Shown one piece after another: positions 1 through 8,836 of a DNA stretch of 40,443 nt. The stretch comes from Bacteroides sp. UBA1317. GTDB taxonomy: Bacteria > Bacteroidota > Bacteroidia > Bacteroidales > Bacteroidaceae. Both the position numbers and the translations under genes were made by a program. The notes under the pieces were generated by a model. That model ran no database searches. It had not been told where the DNA came from and saw nothing but the letters and a program-made list of their open reading frames with translations. Location: assembly GCA_002307035.1 (NCBI GenBank), contig DBTL01000119.1:1-40443 (forward strand), given 5' to 3'. The first letter of the stretch is position 1; each line of letters starts with the position of its first letter.

Positions 1-1460
1 TCAGAGTAGAGATAGTGCTCCCATAAATGTGCACAGAGCCATGCGCCACCCGTATTTGTGGCTCCCCATGAAGGATGTTCACCCGGTGCGGTAAATTGCC
101 ATACGTTGGTCATCATGTGTGCCACCCAACCTTTAGCGTCTTTGCCATAAAAAGCTTTTGCAGTGAGTTCTCCACTCTTCACTAATCCTTTGGTCAACTC
201 AATTAATGGTAGATGCAGCTCGGACAAGTTGCCTTGTTCCACAGGCCAATGATTCATTTGCACATTGATGTTTAGGTGATAATCTCCATTCCATGGTGTG
301 CTGCATTCATTGGCCCATAATCCTTGTAAGTTGGGTGGGAGTGATCCCTGACGGGTGCTACTGATGAGCAGATAGCGTCCATAGTTGTAGTAAAGTGCCG
401 CTAGCGCAGGATCATCTGTTTTTTGGAAACGACGAATACGCTCGTCGGTAGGCAGTTGCCAGGGTCCTTCGGAATCATTGGCATAGCCTTCTTTTCCAAT
501 GAAGAGCGAAGTGCGTTTAAAAAGCTTCTGGTAATCGCTAATGCATTCTTTTTTTAGTTCACTGTAGGGGTAGGCGGCTATTTCTTTCAACTGTTGATCG
601 GCTTGCCGGCGATATTCCTTGTTTTCAAAACTAGTAGCAGCAGATAGATAGATAGTGGCTACATCTGCGTTTTGAACTTGTATGCCTTTCTCCGATACAC
701 TGATAGATCCTTTAGGAGCATTAACTACCATTTTTACGATAAAACGAATACCTTCTTGCCTTTCTTTTCCACTATCCAGGCTTCCTTCCATGATCAGCGT
801 GTCACCTGAAACTCTTACTGTTGCTCGCTCAGGGCGACTTAACTGCGCCAGGAAGGAAATTTGCTTTTCACCGGGATTGAGCGGAGTGCTCATACGAATA
901 GCCATAGCATCTTTGGAACGTGACACAAAGTAGGTGCGTACATAATTGAGGCCTTTGGTGAAGTGTGTGGCACATAGGCCCTGCTCCAAGTCTAAAAAAC
1001 GCTTGTATGCTTTGCTCGGTGAGGGCGTATTATAATAATATTCAATATCCAGATTAGCCAACATCTGATAAGTTCCGTATGTGCCACCTTTCTCTGGCTT
1101 TACAGGAACGAAGTGTTGGTACATCATTTCTTGTGCCTCCTTATTTTTACCTTCAAATAGGAGCTCTCTGATATTTGGCAAATAAGAAGAAGCTTCCGGA
1201 TTGTTGTAGTTTGCTTCCGATCCGCTCCACATGGTGATATCATTCAACACAATATGTTCTTTTTCAACACCTCCGTCGGGCATCATCCCCAATCGTCCGT
1301 TACCTAAAGGCAATGTTTCTTCCCATTGAGTAGCCGGTTTGTCATACCACAACATATTGTTTACTTGCGAAATAAGTTTTTTACTCTCTTCGGCATATAT
1401 TTTTTGTGTAGCCGGAAGGCTGAATAAAAGGATGGCTAGTAAATGCCGCTTTCTTATCAT
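1..1460 (-). CDS. GH95-family alpha-L-fucosidase, C-terminus beyond the window
   Basis: Predicted exported glycoside hydrolase that would remove terminal alpha-1,2-linked fucose (some GH95 members act on L-galactose) from host or plant glycans in the periplasm or at the surface. Translating the reverse strand from ATG at 1460 gives an open frame of 486 codons that runs off the window at base 1. It begins with a signal peptide (MIRKRHLLAILLFSLPAT...). Early comes the GH95 N-terminal pattern WEETLPLGNGRLGMM, then LQGLWANE and DYHLNINVQMNHWPVEQGNL. N397 and N399 in that NxN are the family's asparagines that orient the catalytic water. The motif TNTGGAWL..HLWEHY lies just before the edge. The general base Asp lies past the window and could not be checked. 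The gene starts 29 bp after the dgkA stop, so it may be cotranscribed with rel-dgkA; I saw no promoter box in that gap. Members are normally about 780-830 residues, so roughly 60% is visible. Confidence 0.9.
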   Translation of the reverse strand, partial: MIRKRHLLAILLFSLPATQKIYAEESKKLISQVNNMLWYDKPATQWEETLPLGNGRLGMMPDGGVEKEHIVLNDITMWSGSEANYNNPEASSYLPNIRELLFEGKNKEAQEMMYQHFVPVKPEKGGTYGTYQMLANLDIEYYYNTPSPSKAYKRFLDLEQGLCATHFTKGLNYVRTYFVSRSKDAMAIRMSTPLNPGEKQISFLAQLSRPERATVRVSGDTLIMEGSLDSGKERQEGIRFIVKMVVNAPKGSISVSEKGIQVQNADVATIYLSAATSFENKEYRRQADQQLKEIAAYPYSELKKECISDYQKLFKRTSLFIGKEGYANDSEGPWQLPTDERIRRFQKTDDPALAALYYNYGRYLLISSTRQGSLPPNLQGLWANECSTPWNGDYHLNINVQMNHWPVEQGNLSELHLPLIELTKGLVKSGELTAKAFYGKDAKGWVAHMMTNVWQFTAPGEHPSWGATNTGGAWLCAHLWEHYLYS

Positions 1461-1489
1461 ACTTACATGTGTTTTTAGTGTGAAACTAA

Positions 1490-1915
1490 TTAGAAATAGG
1501 GTATAAAGATTAGTAATCCTATTATTGCAGCAGTGATAGCACAAATCAATACGGCTCCTGCCGCCACATCTTTTACATCACCTGCAACAGGATTTCTTTG
1601 GGGTGAAACGAGGTTCACCAAGCGCTCGATAGCGGTATTGAAAGCTTCAGCGGCAAGTACTGATCCGAAACAAAACAGAACGGCTATCCATTCCATTCTG
1701 TTAATATTAAAATAGAAACCTGCAATTGTTACCACAACGATAGCGCAACAATGAATCCATCCATTGCGCTCGGCACGAAGAAAACTGATGATTCCTTTTG
1801 CAGCATAAAAGAAGCTTTTAAGAAATTTAATGAGCTTATTTTTAGAGTGTTCGTGCTCTTTAACAGGATCATTTTCACTCCGCATTGCTGAGGTTTTGAT
1901 ATTGGTTGTTGCCAT
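1490..1915 (-). CDS. dgkA: Diacylglycerol/undecaprenol kinase family protein
   Basis: Small inner-membrane lipid kinase that phosphorylates diacylglycerol or undecaprenol with ATP, recycling lipid carriers or diacylglycerol. The 141-residue protein has a charged N-terminal tail (about residues 1-30), an amphipathic segment, and three hydrophobic helices (about 54-70, 75-95 and 119-139). The family signature is intact: E90AFNTAIE97, then GDVKDVAAGAV near residues 112-122. Gram-positive UdpK and Escherichia coli DgkA share the fold, so the substrate cannot be decided from the sequence. The start is 1 bp past the stop of the rel gene, so the two are almost certainly translated from one mRNA. Met11 is a possible shorter start, which would drop part of the tail. 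Confidence 0.9.
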   Translation of the reverse strand: MATTNIKTSAMRSENDPVKEHEHSKNKLIKFLKSFFYAAKGIISFLRAERNGWIHCCAIVVVTIAGFYFNINRMEWIAVLFCFGSVLAAEAFNTAIERLVNLVSPQRNPVAGDVKDVAAGAVLICAITAAIIGLLIFIPYF

Positions 1916-1916
1916 T

Positions 1917-4127
1917 TTAGCTTCTGTTTACTTGTTTCACTCCTTTCACAGTTCTCAATTTCTTTATTAATGTTTCGAGTCGGCCGGTATCGCTCACCAT
2001 GATCGTAAGAGTACCAGAGAAGAGACCATCATTAGATTCAATGCCGATGGAGCGCAATGTGATACCATTTTCTTTGGATATGACGGAAGTGATGTTAGTA
2101 ACAATGCCAATATCATCGTGGCCCACTACACGGAGTGTGATGGGATATTGTGCACCTTGTGATTTACCGGCCCAACGTGCTTTCACTATGCGGTAACCAA
2201 AACGCTCCATCATCTGATGTGCATTAGGGCAATCGTGGCGGTGAATTTTTATTCCTCCCGATACGGTTACGAAGCCGAATACCTCATCGCCATAGATCGG
2301 ATTACAACATTTGGCCAGTTTGAAGTCGATTCCTTTTAGATTCTGATCGATAACCAATACATCTTCCTTTCCTGCCGTTTCATCTACTTGATTCTGTATG
2401 TTATACCCTTCGGCACTACGATATACGAGCTCATCATGCGAATCGTTGTCCCGCTTTTGTTGTTCCACGTATTTATCCAAAAGATCATTTACTTCCAAAG
2501 AACCTTCTGCTATTTTCTGGTGGAATTCTGTAACGGTTTTGAATCCCATCCGCTTGATGAGACGCATCATCACTGCTTCGTCATACTCCATTTTACGGTT
2601 CTTGAACTTACGTTCAATGGTTTCTTTGGCAAAATCGTGTTGCTTGGAAACCATTTCTTTGAGTGCCTGACGGATTTTGGTTCTTGCCTTCGAGGTGGTA
2701 ACAATATTCAACCAGTCTTGCTTCGGAGTTTGGGTGCTCGATGTCATTATTTCCACTTGATCTCCGCTGTTTAGCTTTTGTTTTAGCTGAGCGTTCTTGC
2801 CATTTACTTTTGCTCCAATACACTTACTTCCCAGTTTACTATGTATATGAAAAGCAAAATCGAGTACGGTGGCACCAGTGGCCAGTTTGAACAAATCACC
2901 TTTAGGGGTAAACACAAAGACTTCATCTTCATATAGATCCATCTTAAACTGATCCATCACTTTCATTGAGTCAGCATCAGGATTTTCGAGGGCCTCGCGA
3001 ACGGAAGTTAGCCATTCATCCAGTCCCGTTTCTCCTTTAACGCCCTTGTATCTCCAGTGAGCAGCCAATCCTCGTTCGGCTATCTCATCCATACGGCGGG
3101 TACGAATTTGTACTTCCACCCATTTTCCTTCGGGGCCCATCACAGTGATGTGCAAGGATTCATAACCATTACTTTTGGGTATGGAAAGCCAGTCGCGCAA
3201 CCTCTTTGGATTAGGTTGATACATATCTGTGACAATGGAGTACACTTGCCAACACTCTTGTTTTTCCTTGTCAGGGTCTGCATCAAGAATGATGCGGATA
3301 GCGAATAAATCGTATATACCTTCAAAGGGTGTTTTCTGCTTTTGTATTTTGTTCCAAATAGAATGTATAGATTTCGTTCTTCCTTTAATATCAAATTTTA
3401 ATCCGGCTTCTTCTACCTTTTTCTGAATTGGTTCGATGAACGAAGCAATATAGGTATCTCGGGAAGATTTTGTTTCATTAAGCTTATCTTTTATGAAATA
3501 ATACGTTTCTCGTTGCGTGTATTTTAAAGAAAGATCTTCCAATTCAGACTTTAGCTTGTAAAGCCCTAATTTATGCGCTAAGGGAGCATACAAATATACT
3601 GCCTCGTTGGCTATTTTTAAACGGTCTTCATTGTTTTCGGTGTTTTTTATTAGCCGCATAATGTTCACCCGATCAGCAATCATAATCAAGATTACTCGCA
3701 TATCTTCGGCAAATGAAAGCAATAGATTGCGGAAGTTTTCCGACTCAATAGCTGCACTTTTGGCATATAAGTCATTTGCTTTAACCAGGCCTTTGATAAT
3801 ACTTGCCACATCGTCTCCGAAATCAGACTTAACCGTTTCAATTGTAATTGTGTTGTTTTTAACTATCTCATGCAACATGATGCCTGTGAGGCAAGAACCT
3901 TTCATACCTATTTCATCGGCTACGATTACGGCCGTTTGCATATCCCGAATGATGGGATTCATTCCGAAATTATTGCGCTGCAGAATATTTTTATCGGCAG
4001 CTAATATGAGATATTTTTTTAGTTTTCTTGCGTCCTCTGTGGCAATGCTGTCACCTGCGGATTGCAAGAGCTTCTTATATAAAGTAAGCAGTTCCGCTTT
4101 TTCTGTTTTTGTGAAAAATGCATTCAT
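1917..4127 (-). CDS. rel: RelA/SpoT-family (p)ppGpp synthetase, hydrolase domain apparently degenerate
   Basis: Long RSH protein (736 residues) that makes the stringent-response alarmone (p)ppGpp from GTP/GDP and ATP. Domains in order: HD-like region (about 25-190), synthetase (about 235-360), TGS (about 401-462), helical linker, the C607-C608 / H629..C633 zinc-finger-like region, and an ACT domain (about 661-736). The synthetase looks active: GRTKSIHSIWNK (249-260), D273 in IYDLFAIR, SNGYESLH (319-326), and E338 in VEVQIRT. The hydrolase motifs do not look active: the usual LLHD(V)VEDT is LHEIVKNN (85-92), so the metal-binding His-Asp is His-Glu and the following Glu-Asp is Asn-Asn. The upstream metal-ligand His (normally in a HP motif) is also missing near residues 57-64, while the later ADR Asp (D152) remains. 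This suggests a RelA-type, synthetase-only enzyme, with a separate SpoT-like hydrolase elsewhere. First gene of rel-dgkA(-fucosidase). Confidence 0.92.
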   Translation of the reverse strand: MNAFFTKTEKAELLTLYKKLLQSAGDSIATEDARKLKKYLILAADKNILQRNNFGMNPIIRDMQTAVIVADEIGMKGSCLTGIMLHEIVKNNTITIETVKSDFGDDVASIIKGLVKANDLYAKSAAIESENFRNLLLSFAEDMRVILIMIADRVNIMRLIKNTENNEDRLKIANEAVYLYAPLAHKLGLYKLKSELEDLSLKYTQRETYYFIKDKLNETKSSRDTYIASFIEPIQKKVEEAGLKFDIKGRTKSIHSIWNKIQKQKTPFEGIYDLFAIRIILDADPDKEKQECWQVYSIVTDMYQPNPKRLRDWLSIPKSNGYESLHITVMGPEGKWVEVQIRTRRMDEIAERGLAAHWRYKGVKGETGLDEWLTSVREALENPDADSMKVMDQFKMDLYEDEVFVFTPKGDLFKLATGATVLDFAFHIHSKLGSKCIGAKVNGKNAQLKQKLNSGDQVEIMTSSTQTPKQDWLNIVTTSKARTKIRQALKEMVSKQHDFAKETIERKFKNRKMEYDEAVMMRLIKRMGFKTVTEFHQKIAEGSLEVNDLLDKYVEQQKRDNDSHDELVYRSAEGYNIQNQVDETAGKEDVLVIDQNLKGIDFKLAKCCNPIYGDEVFGFVTVSGGIKIHRHDCPNAHQMMERFGYRIVKARWAGKSQGAQYPITLRVVGHDDIGIVTNITSVISKENGITLRSIGIESNDGLFSGTLTIMVSDTGRLETLIKKLRTVKGVKQVNRS

Positions 4128-4149
4128 AATTTGCCGAAGTATTAATGTG

Positions 4150-4157
4150 CAAAACTA
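4150..4157 (-). promoter_or_regulatory. Candidate -7 box for the rel operon
   Basis: The reverse strand reads TAGTTTTG, matching the Bacteroides -7 consensus TAnnTTTG, 22 bases upstream of the rel ATG. No convincing -33 TTTG lies at the usual 19-21 base spacing, so this is a partial match. Confidence 0.45.
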
Positions 4158-4283
4158 ATTCGATTAACTTTCACCACGTTATGTTACAGTAGAGTATTCT
4201 AGCACCTGCGTAATGGTGTCTTAATTTCGTTGTAAAAATAGCTTTTTTTGCTTAGTATGCCACACAAAGTAAATAACATTTTG

Positions 4284-4291
4284 TATTTTTG
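4284..4291 (+). promoter_or_regulatory. Candidate -7 box for the DUF4301-purT operon
   Basis: TATTTTTG matches TAnnTTTG and lies 26 bases upstream of the ATG at 4318. No clear -33 TTTG element is present at the expected spacing. It sits in the divergent 190-bp region shared with the rel operon. Confidence 0.5.
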
Positions 4292-4317
4292 GCCATCAAT
4301 TAATAAAATTACATGCG

Positions 4318-5835
4318 ATGATTACACTACAGGACAAAGAATTGCTTGCGAAGAAGGGTATCATGGAATCTCAGATATCCGAACAACTGGCATGTTTCCG
4401 AACAGGTTTTCCTTATTTGAAATTGAGTGCAGCGGCATCTATAGAGCGGGGTGTTTTGGTACCTAACGATACCGATGAAAAGTCTTATCTTAGTTCATGG
4501 GAAAATTACATTCATACGGATAAAACGATCGTTAAGTTTGTCCCTGCATCGGGCGCAGCCAGTCGAATGTTTAAAGATCTATTTGAATTTTTGGCTGCCG
4601 AGTATGATAAACCGTCTACTCCTTTTGAGCTTATGTTTTTTGAAAATTTGATAAAATTTGCTTTTTATGATGACTTGAATGCGGCTTGCACTAAGATAGA
4701 AGGCAAATCGATCTCTTCTCTTGTTGCTGATGAAAATTATAAAGCAATAGTGAATGCATTGCTTTCTGAAACGGGATTGAACTATGGTGCATTGCCAAAA
4801 GGATTACTGAAATTTCATAAATATGAGGATGGAGCGCGTACTCCTCTGGAAGAGCATTTAGTGGAAGGTGCTTTGTATGCTGCCGGCAATCGTTCGCATG
4901 TTAATGTACATTTCACGGTATCTGCTGAACATCGTGCTTTTTTCAAAGCATTGACAGAAAAGAAGGTAGATGCTTATGGTCAAAAATATGGGCTGATTTA
5001 TAACATTACTTTCTCTGAGCAGAAACCGAATACAGATACGATAGCTGCGGATATAAACAATGAACCTTTTCGGGATAAGGATAAGTTATTATTTCGTCCC
5101 GGAGGTCACGGAGCATTAATAGAGAATCTGAATGACCTAGATGCAGATATCTTGTTTATTAAGAATATTGATAATGTTGTTCCCGACAGGTTGAAAGAGG
5201 ACACGGTACGTTACAAGAAACTTCTGGCAGGGGTATTGGTTACGCTGCAAAAGCAGGCGTTTGACTATCTGGAGCTACTTGATAGTGGACAATATACACA
5301 AGATCAGGTACGGGAAATTCTTCAATTCTTACAGAAAAAACTTTTTTGCAAGAATCCGGAGACTAGTATATTGGAAGATGTGGAACTTGTACTTTACTTA
5401 AAAAAGAAACTTAATCGTCCGATGCGTGTTTGTGGAATGGTGAAGAATGTCGGCGAGCCGGGTGGGGGACCGTTTCTTGCATACAATCAAGATGGAACCA
5501 TCTCATTGCAGATATTGGAAAGTTCACAAATAGACATGACAGATCCGGTAAGCAAGGAAATGTTCGAAAAAGGAACGTATTTTAATCCCGTAGATCTAGT
5601 CTGTGCCGTTCGTGATTATAAGGGACATAAATTCGATTTATCCAATTTCGTAGATAAAACTACCGGTTTTATCTCTTATAAATCAAAGAAAGGTAAGGAA
5701 CTCAAAGCACTTGAACTTCCGGGTTTATGGAACGGAGCTATGAGTGATTGGAATACGGTTTGTGTGGAAGTACCCCTCACAACGTTTAATCCCGTGAAGA
5801 CGGTAAATGATTTGTTACGTGATCATCATCAATAA
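4318..5835 (+). CDS. DUF4301 family protein, nucleotidyltransferase-like motifs
   Basis: Bacteroidetes-type protein of 505 residues with no assigned role. I recognise it as DUF4301 from the N-terminal FVPASGAASRMFKDLFEF pattern and the GMVKNVGEPGGGPFLAY segment. There is no signal peptide or membrane helix, so it should be cytoplasmic. Three pieces resemble, in order, the fingerprints of UDP-sugar pyrophosphorylases (GT-A-type nucleotidyltransferases): PASGAASRM (a G-x-G/A-x-x-R-M-like loop), FRPGGHGALIENL (compare the PGGHG/PGGNG loop), and ILFIKNIDNVV (compare the metal-binding V-D-N). A nucleotidyltransferase fold is my inference, not an established activity. The start at 4318 follows a -7 box. 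The stop is 5 bp before purT, so the two genes are cotranscribed, although a functional link to purine synthesis is not evident. The reading frame is intact. Confidence 0.85.
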   Translation: MITLQDKELLAKKGIMESQISEQLACFRTGFPYLKLSAAASIERGVLVPNDTDEKSYLSSWENYIHTDKTIVKFVPASGAASRMFKDLFEFLAAEYDKPSTPFELMFFENLIKFAFYDDLNAACTKIEGKSISSLVADENYKAIVNALLSETGLNYGALPKGLLKFHKYEDGARTPLEEHLVEGALYAAGNRSHVNVHFTVSAEHRAFFKALTEKKVDAYGQKYGLIYNITFSEQKPNTDTIAADINNEPFRDKDKLLFRPGGHGALIENLNDLDADILFIKNIDNVVPDRLKEDTVRYKKLLAGVLVTLQKQAFDYLELLDSGQYTQDQVREILQFLQKKLFCKNPETSILEDVELVLYLKKKLNRPMRVCGMVKNVGEPGGGPFLAYNQDGTISLQILESSQIDMTDPVSKEMFEKGTYFNPVDLVCAVRDYKGHKFDLSNFVDKTTGFISYKSKKGKELKALELPGLWNGAMSDWNTVCVEVPLTTFNPVKTVNDLLRDHHQ

Positions 5836-5840
5836 ATAAA

Positions 5841-7007
5841 ATGAAAAAAATACTTTTGCTCGGATCGGGCGAATTAGGAAAAGAGTTTGTAATTTCTGCA
5901 CAGCGCAAAGGACAGTATATCATTGCTTGCGACTCATATCCCGGAGCACCTGCCATGCAAGTGGCAGATGAGTATGAAGTGCTGGATATGCTTAATGGCG
6001 AAGAGTTGGAGCGTGTAGTAAAGAGACATCAACCGGATATCATTGTTCCGGAAATAGAGGCAATACGTACGGAACGTTTGTATGATTTTGAAAGACAAGG
6101 CATTCAGGTTGTCCCCAGTGCTCGTGCTGTGAACTTTACCATGAACCGTAAAGCTATTCGCGATCTTGCCGCTAAAGAGTTAGGCCTTAAAACAGCGAAG
6201 TACTTCTATGCTACTTCTTTTGAAGAATTGAAAGCTGCAGCTGATAAAATAGGTTTTCCTTGTGTTGTGAAGCCTCTCATGTCCTCGTCCGGCAAAGGAC
6301 AATCATTGGTGAAAAGTGCTGATGAACTGCAACATGCTTGGGAATACGGTTGTAGTGGTAGCCGTGGTGATATTCGCGAACTGATTATCGAAGAGTTCAT
6401 CCGTTTTGATAGCGAGATAACATTGCTTACTGTAACACAGAAGAATGGTCCGACTCTTTTCTGTCCACCAATTGGTCACGTGCAAAAAGGTGGAGATTAT
6501 AGAGAAAGTTTTCAACCGGCTCATATTGATCCTGCTCATCTGCTAGAAGCACAGGATATGGCTGAGAAAGTGACACATTCGCTTACAGGTGCTGGTTTGT
6601 GGGGAGTAGAATTCTTTCTAAGCCACGAACATGGGGTTTATTTTTCAGAATTGTCTCCTCGTCCTCACGATACGGGCATGGTAACATTGGCTGGAACACA
6701 GAATCTGAATGAGTTTGAACTTCATTTGCGGGCAGTCTTAGGATGGCCTATCCCTAACATTAAACAAGAGAAAGCAGGTGTAAGCGCCGTTATTCTCTCA
6801 ACGATTTCCAGTCAGGAGACTCCTCAATACAAAGGAATGGAGGAAGTTACTAAAGAAGAAGATACTTATTTGCGTATCTTTGGTAAACCTTTTACTCGGG
6901 TCAATCGTCGAATGGGGATAGTGCTATGCTATGCACCATTAAATGTTAATATGAATGCATTACGTGATAAAGCGAAATGTATAGCAGCTAAAGTTGAGGT
7001 CTATTGA
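5841..7007 (+). CDS. purT: Formate-dependent phosphoribosylglycinamide formyltransferase (GAR transformylase 2)
   Basis: ATP-grasp enzyme that makes formyl-GAR from GAR, formate and ATP, the folate-independent route for the third step of de novo purine synthesis. The 388-residue length matches PurT (392 in Escherichia coli). Visible landmarks are the N-terminal LLLGSGELGKE loop, PDIIVPEIEAI near residues 65-75, the ATP-grasp lysine region GFPCVVKPLMSSSGKGQS (about 137-155), and GLWGVEFFLSHEHGVYFSE.SPRPHDTGMVT, which carries the metal-binding acidic residues. PurK and PurT are related. The EIEAIRTERL motif and the SPRPHDTGMVT sequence favour PurT over PurK. It is the second gene of a two-gene operon after the DUF4301 gene (5-bp gap). 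Confidence 0.95.
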   Translation: MKKILLLGSGELGKEFVISAQRKGQYIIACDSYPGAPAMQVADEYEVLDMLNGEELERVVKRHQPDIIVPEIEAIRTERLYDFERQGIQVVPSARAVNFTMNRKAIRDLAAKELGLKTAKYFYATSFEELKAAADKIGFPCVVKPLMSSSGKGQSLVKSADELQHAWEYGCSGSRGDIRELIIEEFIRFDSEITLLTVTQKNGPTLFCPPIGHVQKGGDYRESFQPAHIDPAHLLEAQDMAEKVTHSLTGAGLWGVEFFLSHEHGVYFSELSPRPHDTGMVTLAGTQNLNEFELHLRAVLGWPIPNIKQEKAGVSAVILSTISSQETPQYKGMEEVTKEEDTYLRIFGKPFTRVNRRMGIVLCYAPLNVNMNALRDKAKCIAAKVEVY

Positions 7008-7024
7008 TCTTATTTTATGGCTAT

Positions 7025-7079
7025 GTGTCACTTTAAACTTGTTTTCGTCTAAAAAAAAACAGGTTTATTTTACTGACAC
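7025..7079 (+). terminator. Probable terminator after purT
   Basis: An inverted repeat, TAAACTTGTTTT (7034-7045) with AAAACAGGTTTA (7056-7067), contains one G-U wobble and is followed by TTTTAC. It is nested inside an outer GTGTCA (7025-7030) / TGACAC (7074-7079) pair. It starts 18 bp after the purT stop. The stem is AT-rich, so strength is uncertain. The rest of the gap up to atpD (7080-7269) holds the atp promoter box and no gene. Confidence 0.55.
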
Positions 7080-7191
7080 TTTTGCCTTTGATTCGTATTA
7101 AAGATTGGTCTGTATGGCCTTAAAACAGGACTAATGAATGTTATCTAAAAACAAAATTTAGTAAACTGAAACAACGATTCGTTTTTGTTTC

Positions 7192-7199
7192 TATATTTG
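7192..7199 (+). promoter_or_regulatory. Candidate -7 box for the ATP synthase operon
   Basis: TATATTTG (followed by C) matches TAnnTTTG and lies 70 bases upstream of the atpD ATG, leaving a leader of about 60 nt. A good -33 TTTG at 19-21 bases is not seen. Confidence 0.5.
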
Positions 7200-7269
7200 C
7201 AAAGTTGTTTGTCTAACTATTGAACAAACAGGAAAAAATCACGTTTTTTATCTAAAACATATTTTGCTT

Positions 7270-8787
7270 ATGTCACAGATTATAGGGCATATTTCTCAGG
7301 TTATTGGTCCAGTGGTCGATGTTTTTTTTGATGGCTCTGAAACTGACTTGATGTTGCCAAGCATTCACGAAGCGTTAGAAATAAAAAGGCCTAACGGTAA
7401 GAAACTAATAGTAGAAGTACAGCAACATATTGGTGAAAATACGGTTCGAACCGTTGCTATGGATAGTACCGATGGTTTGCAACGTGGAATGAAAGTTGTT
7501 CCAACCCATAGTCCAATAACCATGCCTGTAGGTGCTCAAATAAAGGGGCGATTAATGAATGTGGTAGGAGAGTCTATTGATGGAATGAAAGATCTCAATA
7601 GAAAAGGAGCATATCCCATACACCGAGATCCGCCTAAGTTTGAAGACTTGACTACTGTTCAGGAAGTCTTGTTCACCGGAATAAAAGTAATCGATTTATT
7701 GGAACCTTATTCTAAAGGTGGTAAAATTGGTTTGTTTGGTGGCGCTGGTGTGGGTAAAACAGTTCTTATTATGGAGCTTATCAACAATATAGCAAAAAAG
7801 CACAATGGATTTTCAGTTTTTGCAGGAGTAGGTGAACGTACTCGTGAGGGAAATGATTTACTTCGTGAAATGATTGAGTCAGGTGTTATTCGCTATGGAG
7901 AAGAATTTAAAAAGAGCATGGAGGCTGGCCATTGGGATTTATCTAAGGTAGATTACGATGAAGTGGCTAAATCTCAGGCTACTTTAGTCTTTGGACAAAT
8001 GAATGAACCTCCCGGAGCACGTTCTTCCGTTGCATTGTCTGGACTAACGGTGGCGGAATCTTTTCGTGACTTGGCTGCTGAATCCGGTTCAAAAGATATT
8101 TTGTTTTTTATTGATAATATATTCCGCTTTACTCAGGCAGGTTCCGAGGTTTCAGCTTTATTGGGTCGTATGCCTTCGGCTGTAGGTTATCAACCTACAT
8201 TAGCTACGGAGATGGGAGTTATGCAGGAACGCATCACTTCTACTAAATCAGGTTCTATTACTTCTGTTCAGGCTGTTTATGTTCCTGCGGATGATTTAAC
8301 TGACCCTGCACCTGCTACTACTTTTACACATCTTGATGCAACAACAGTACTTAGCCGTAAAATCACTGAACTTGGTATTTACCCGGCTGTAGATCCTTTG
8401 GAATCAACTTCGCGTATTCTTGATCCTCTTGTTGTGGGACAAGAGCATTATGAAGTAGCTCAACGTGTAAAACAGATTTTGCAGCGTAATAAGGAATTGC
8501 AGGATATCATCTCAATTTTGGGTATGGAAGAACTTTCTGATGAAGATCGTCTGACTGTGAATCGTGCTCGCAGAGTACAACGTTTTCTATCTCAACCATT
8601 TACTGTGGCAGAGCAATTTACAGGTCTTCAGGGAGTCATGGTTTCCATTGAAGATACAATCAAAGGATTTAAAATGATTCTTGATGGTGAAGTAGATTAT
8701 CTTCCTGAATCGGCATTTTTGAATGTGGGCACAATTGAAGATGCCATAGAGAAGGGGAAACAGTTGTTGGAGCAAACAAGAGAATAA
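7270..8787 (+). CDS. atpD: F1Fo ATP synthase subunit beta
   Basis: Catalytic subunit of the F1 head, which binds and interconverts ADP/ATP at the beta-alpha interfaces. The 505 residues include Walker A G157GAGVGKT164, the catalytic E189 in GVGERTREGNDL, Walker B in DILFFIDNIFRFTQAG, and PADDLTDPAPATTF. The open frame can be extended to a TTG at 7264, but ATG at 7270 gives the usual MSQIIGHISQVIGPVVDV start. Beta is somewhat longer than the Escherichia coli protein (460), with additions that look like normal Bacteroidetes loops (for example residues 206-225). It opens the operon, ahead of epsilon; in many bacteria these two genes come last. Confidence 0.97.
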   Translation: MSQIIGHISQVIGPVVDVFFDGSETDLMLPSIHEALEIKRPNGKKLIVEVQQHIGENTVRTVAMDSTDGLQRGMKVVPTHSPITMPVGAQIKGRLMNVVGESIDGMKDLNRKGAYPIHRDPPKFEDLTTVQEVLFTGIKVIDLLEPYSKGGKIGLFGGAGVGKTVLIMELINNIAKKHNGFSVFAGVGERTREGNDLLREMIESGVIRYGEEFKKSMEAGHWDLSKVDYDEVAKSQATLVFGQMNEPPGARSSVALSGLTVAESFRDLAAESGSKDILFFIDNIFRFTQAGSEVSALLGRMPSAVGYQPTLATEMGVMQERITSTKSGSITSVQAVYVPADDLTDPAPATTFTHLDATTVLSRKITELGIYPAVDPLESTSRILDPLVVGQEHYEVAQRVKQILQRNKELQDIISILGMEELSDEDRLTVNRARRVQRFLSQPFTVAEQFTGLQGVMVSIEDTIKGFKMILDGEVDYLPESAFLNVGTIEDAIEKGKQLLEQTRE

Positions 8788-8836
8788 GCAAAAGAGGCAT
8801 TTAAGAATATTTTGAAAGATAATAAAAGTTAAGACA

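Noticed and set aside
3607..4158. 183-residue open frame on the plus strand over the rel gene
   Set aside because: Antisense shadow of rel: the opposite strand encodes a complete protein with recognised domains, and this frame has no recognisable motif or promoter.
7264..7269. TTG start two codons before the atpD ATG
   Set aside because: The ATG at 7270 gives the usual N-terminus; the extension adds two residues with no support.
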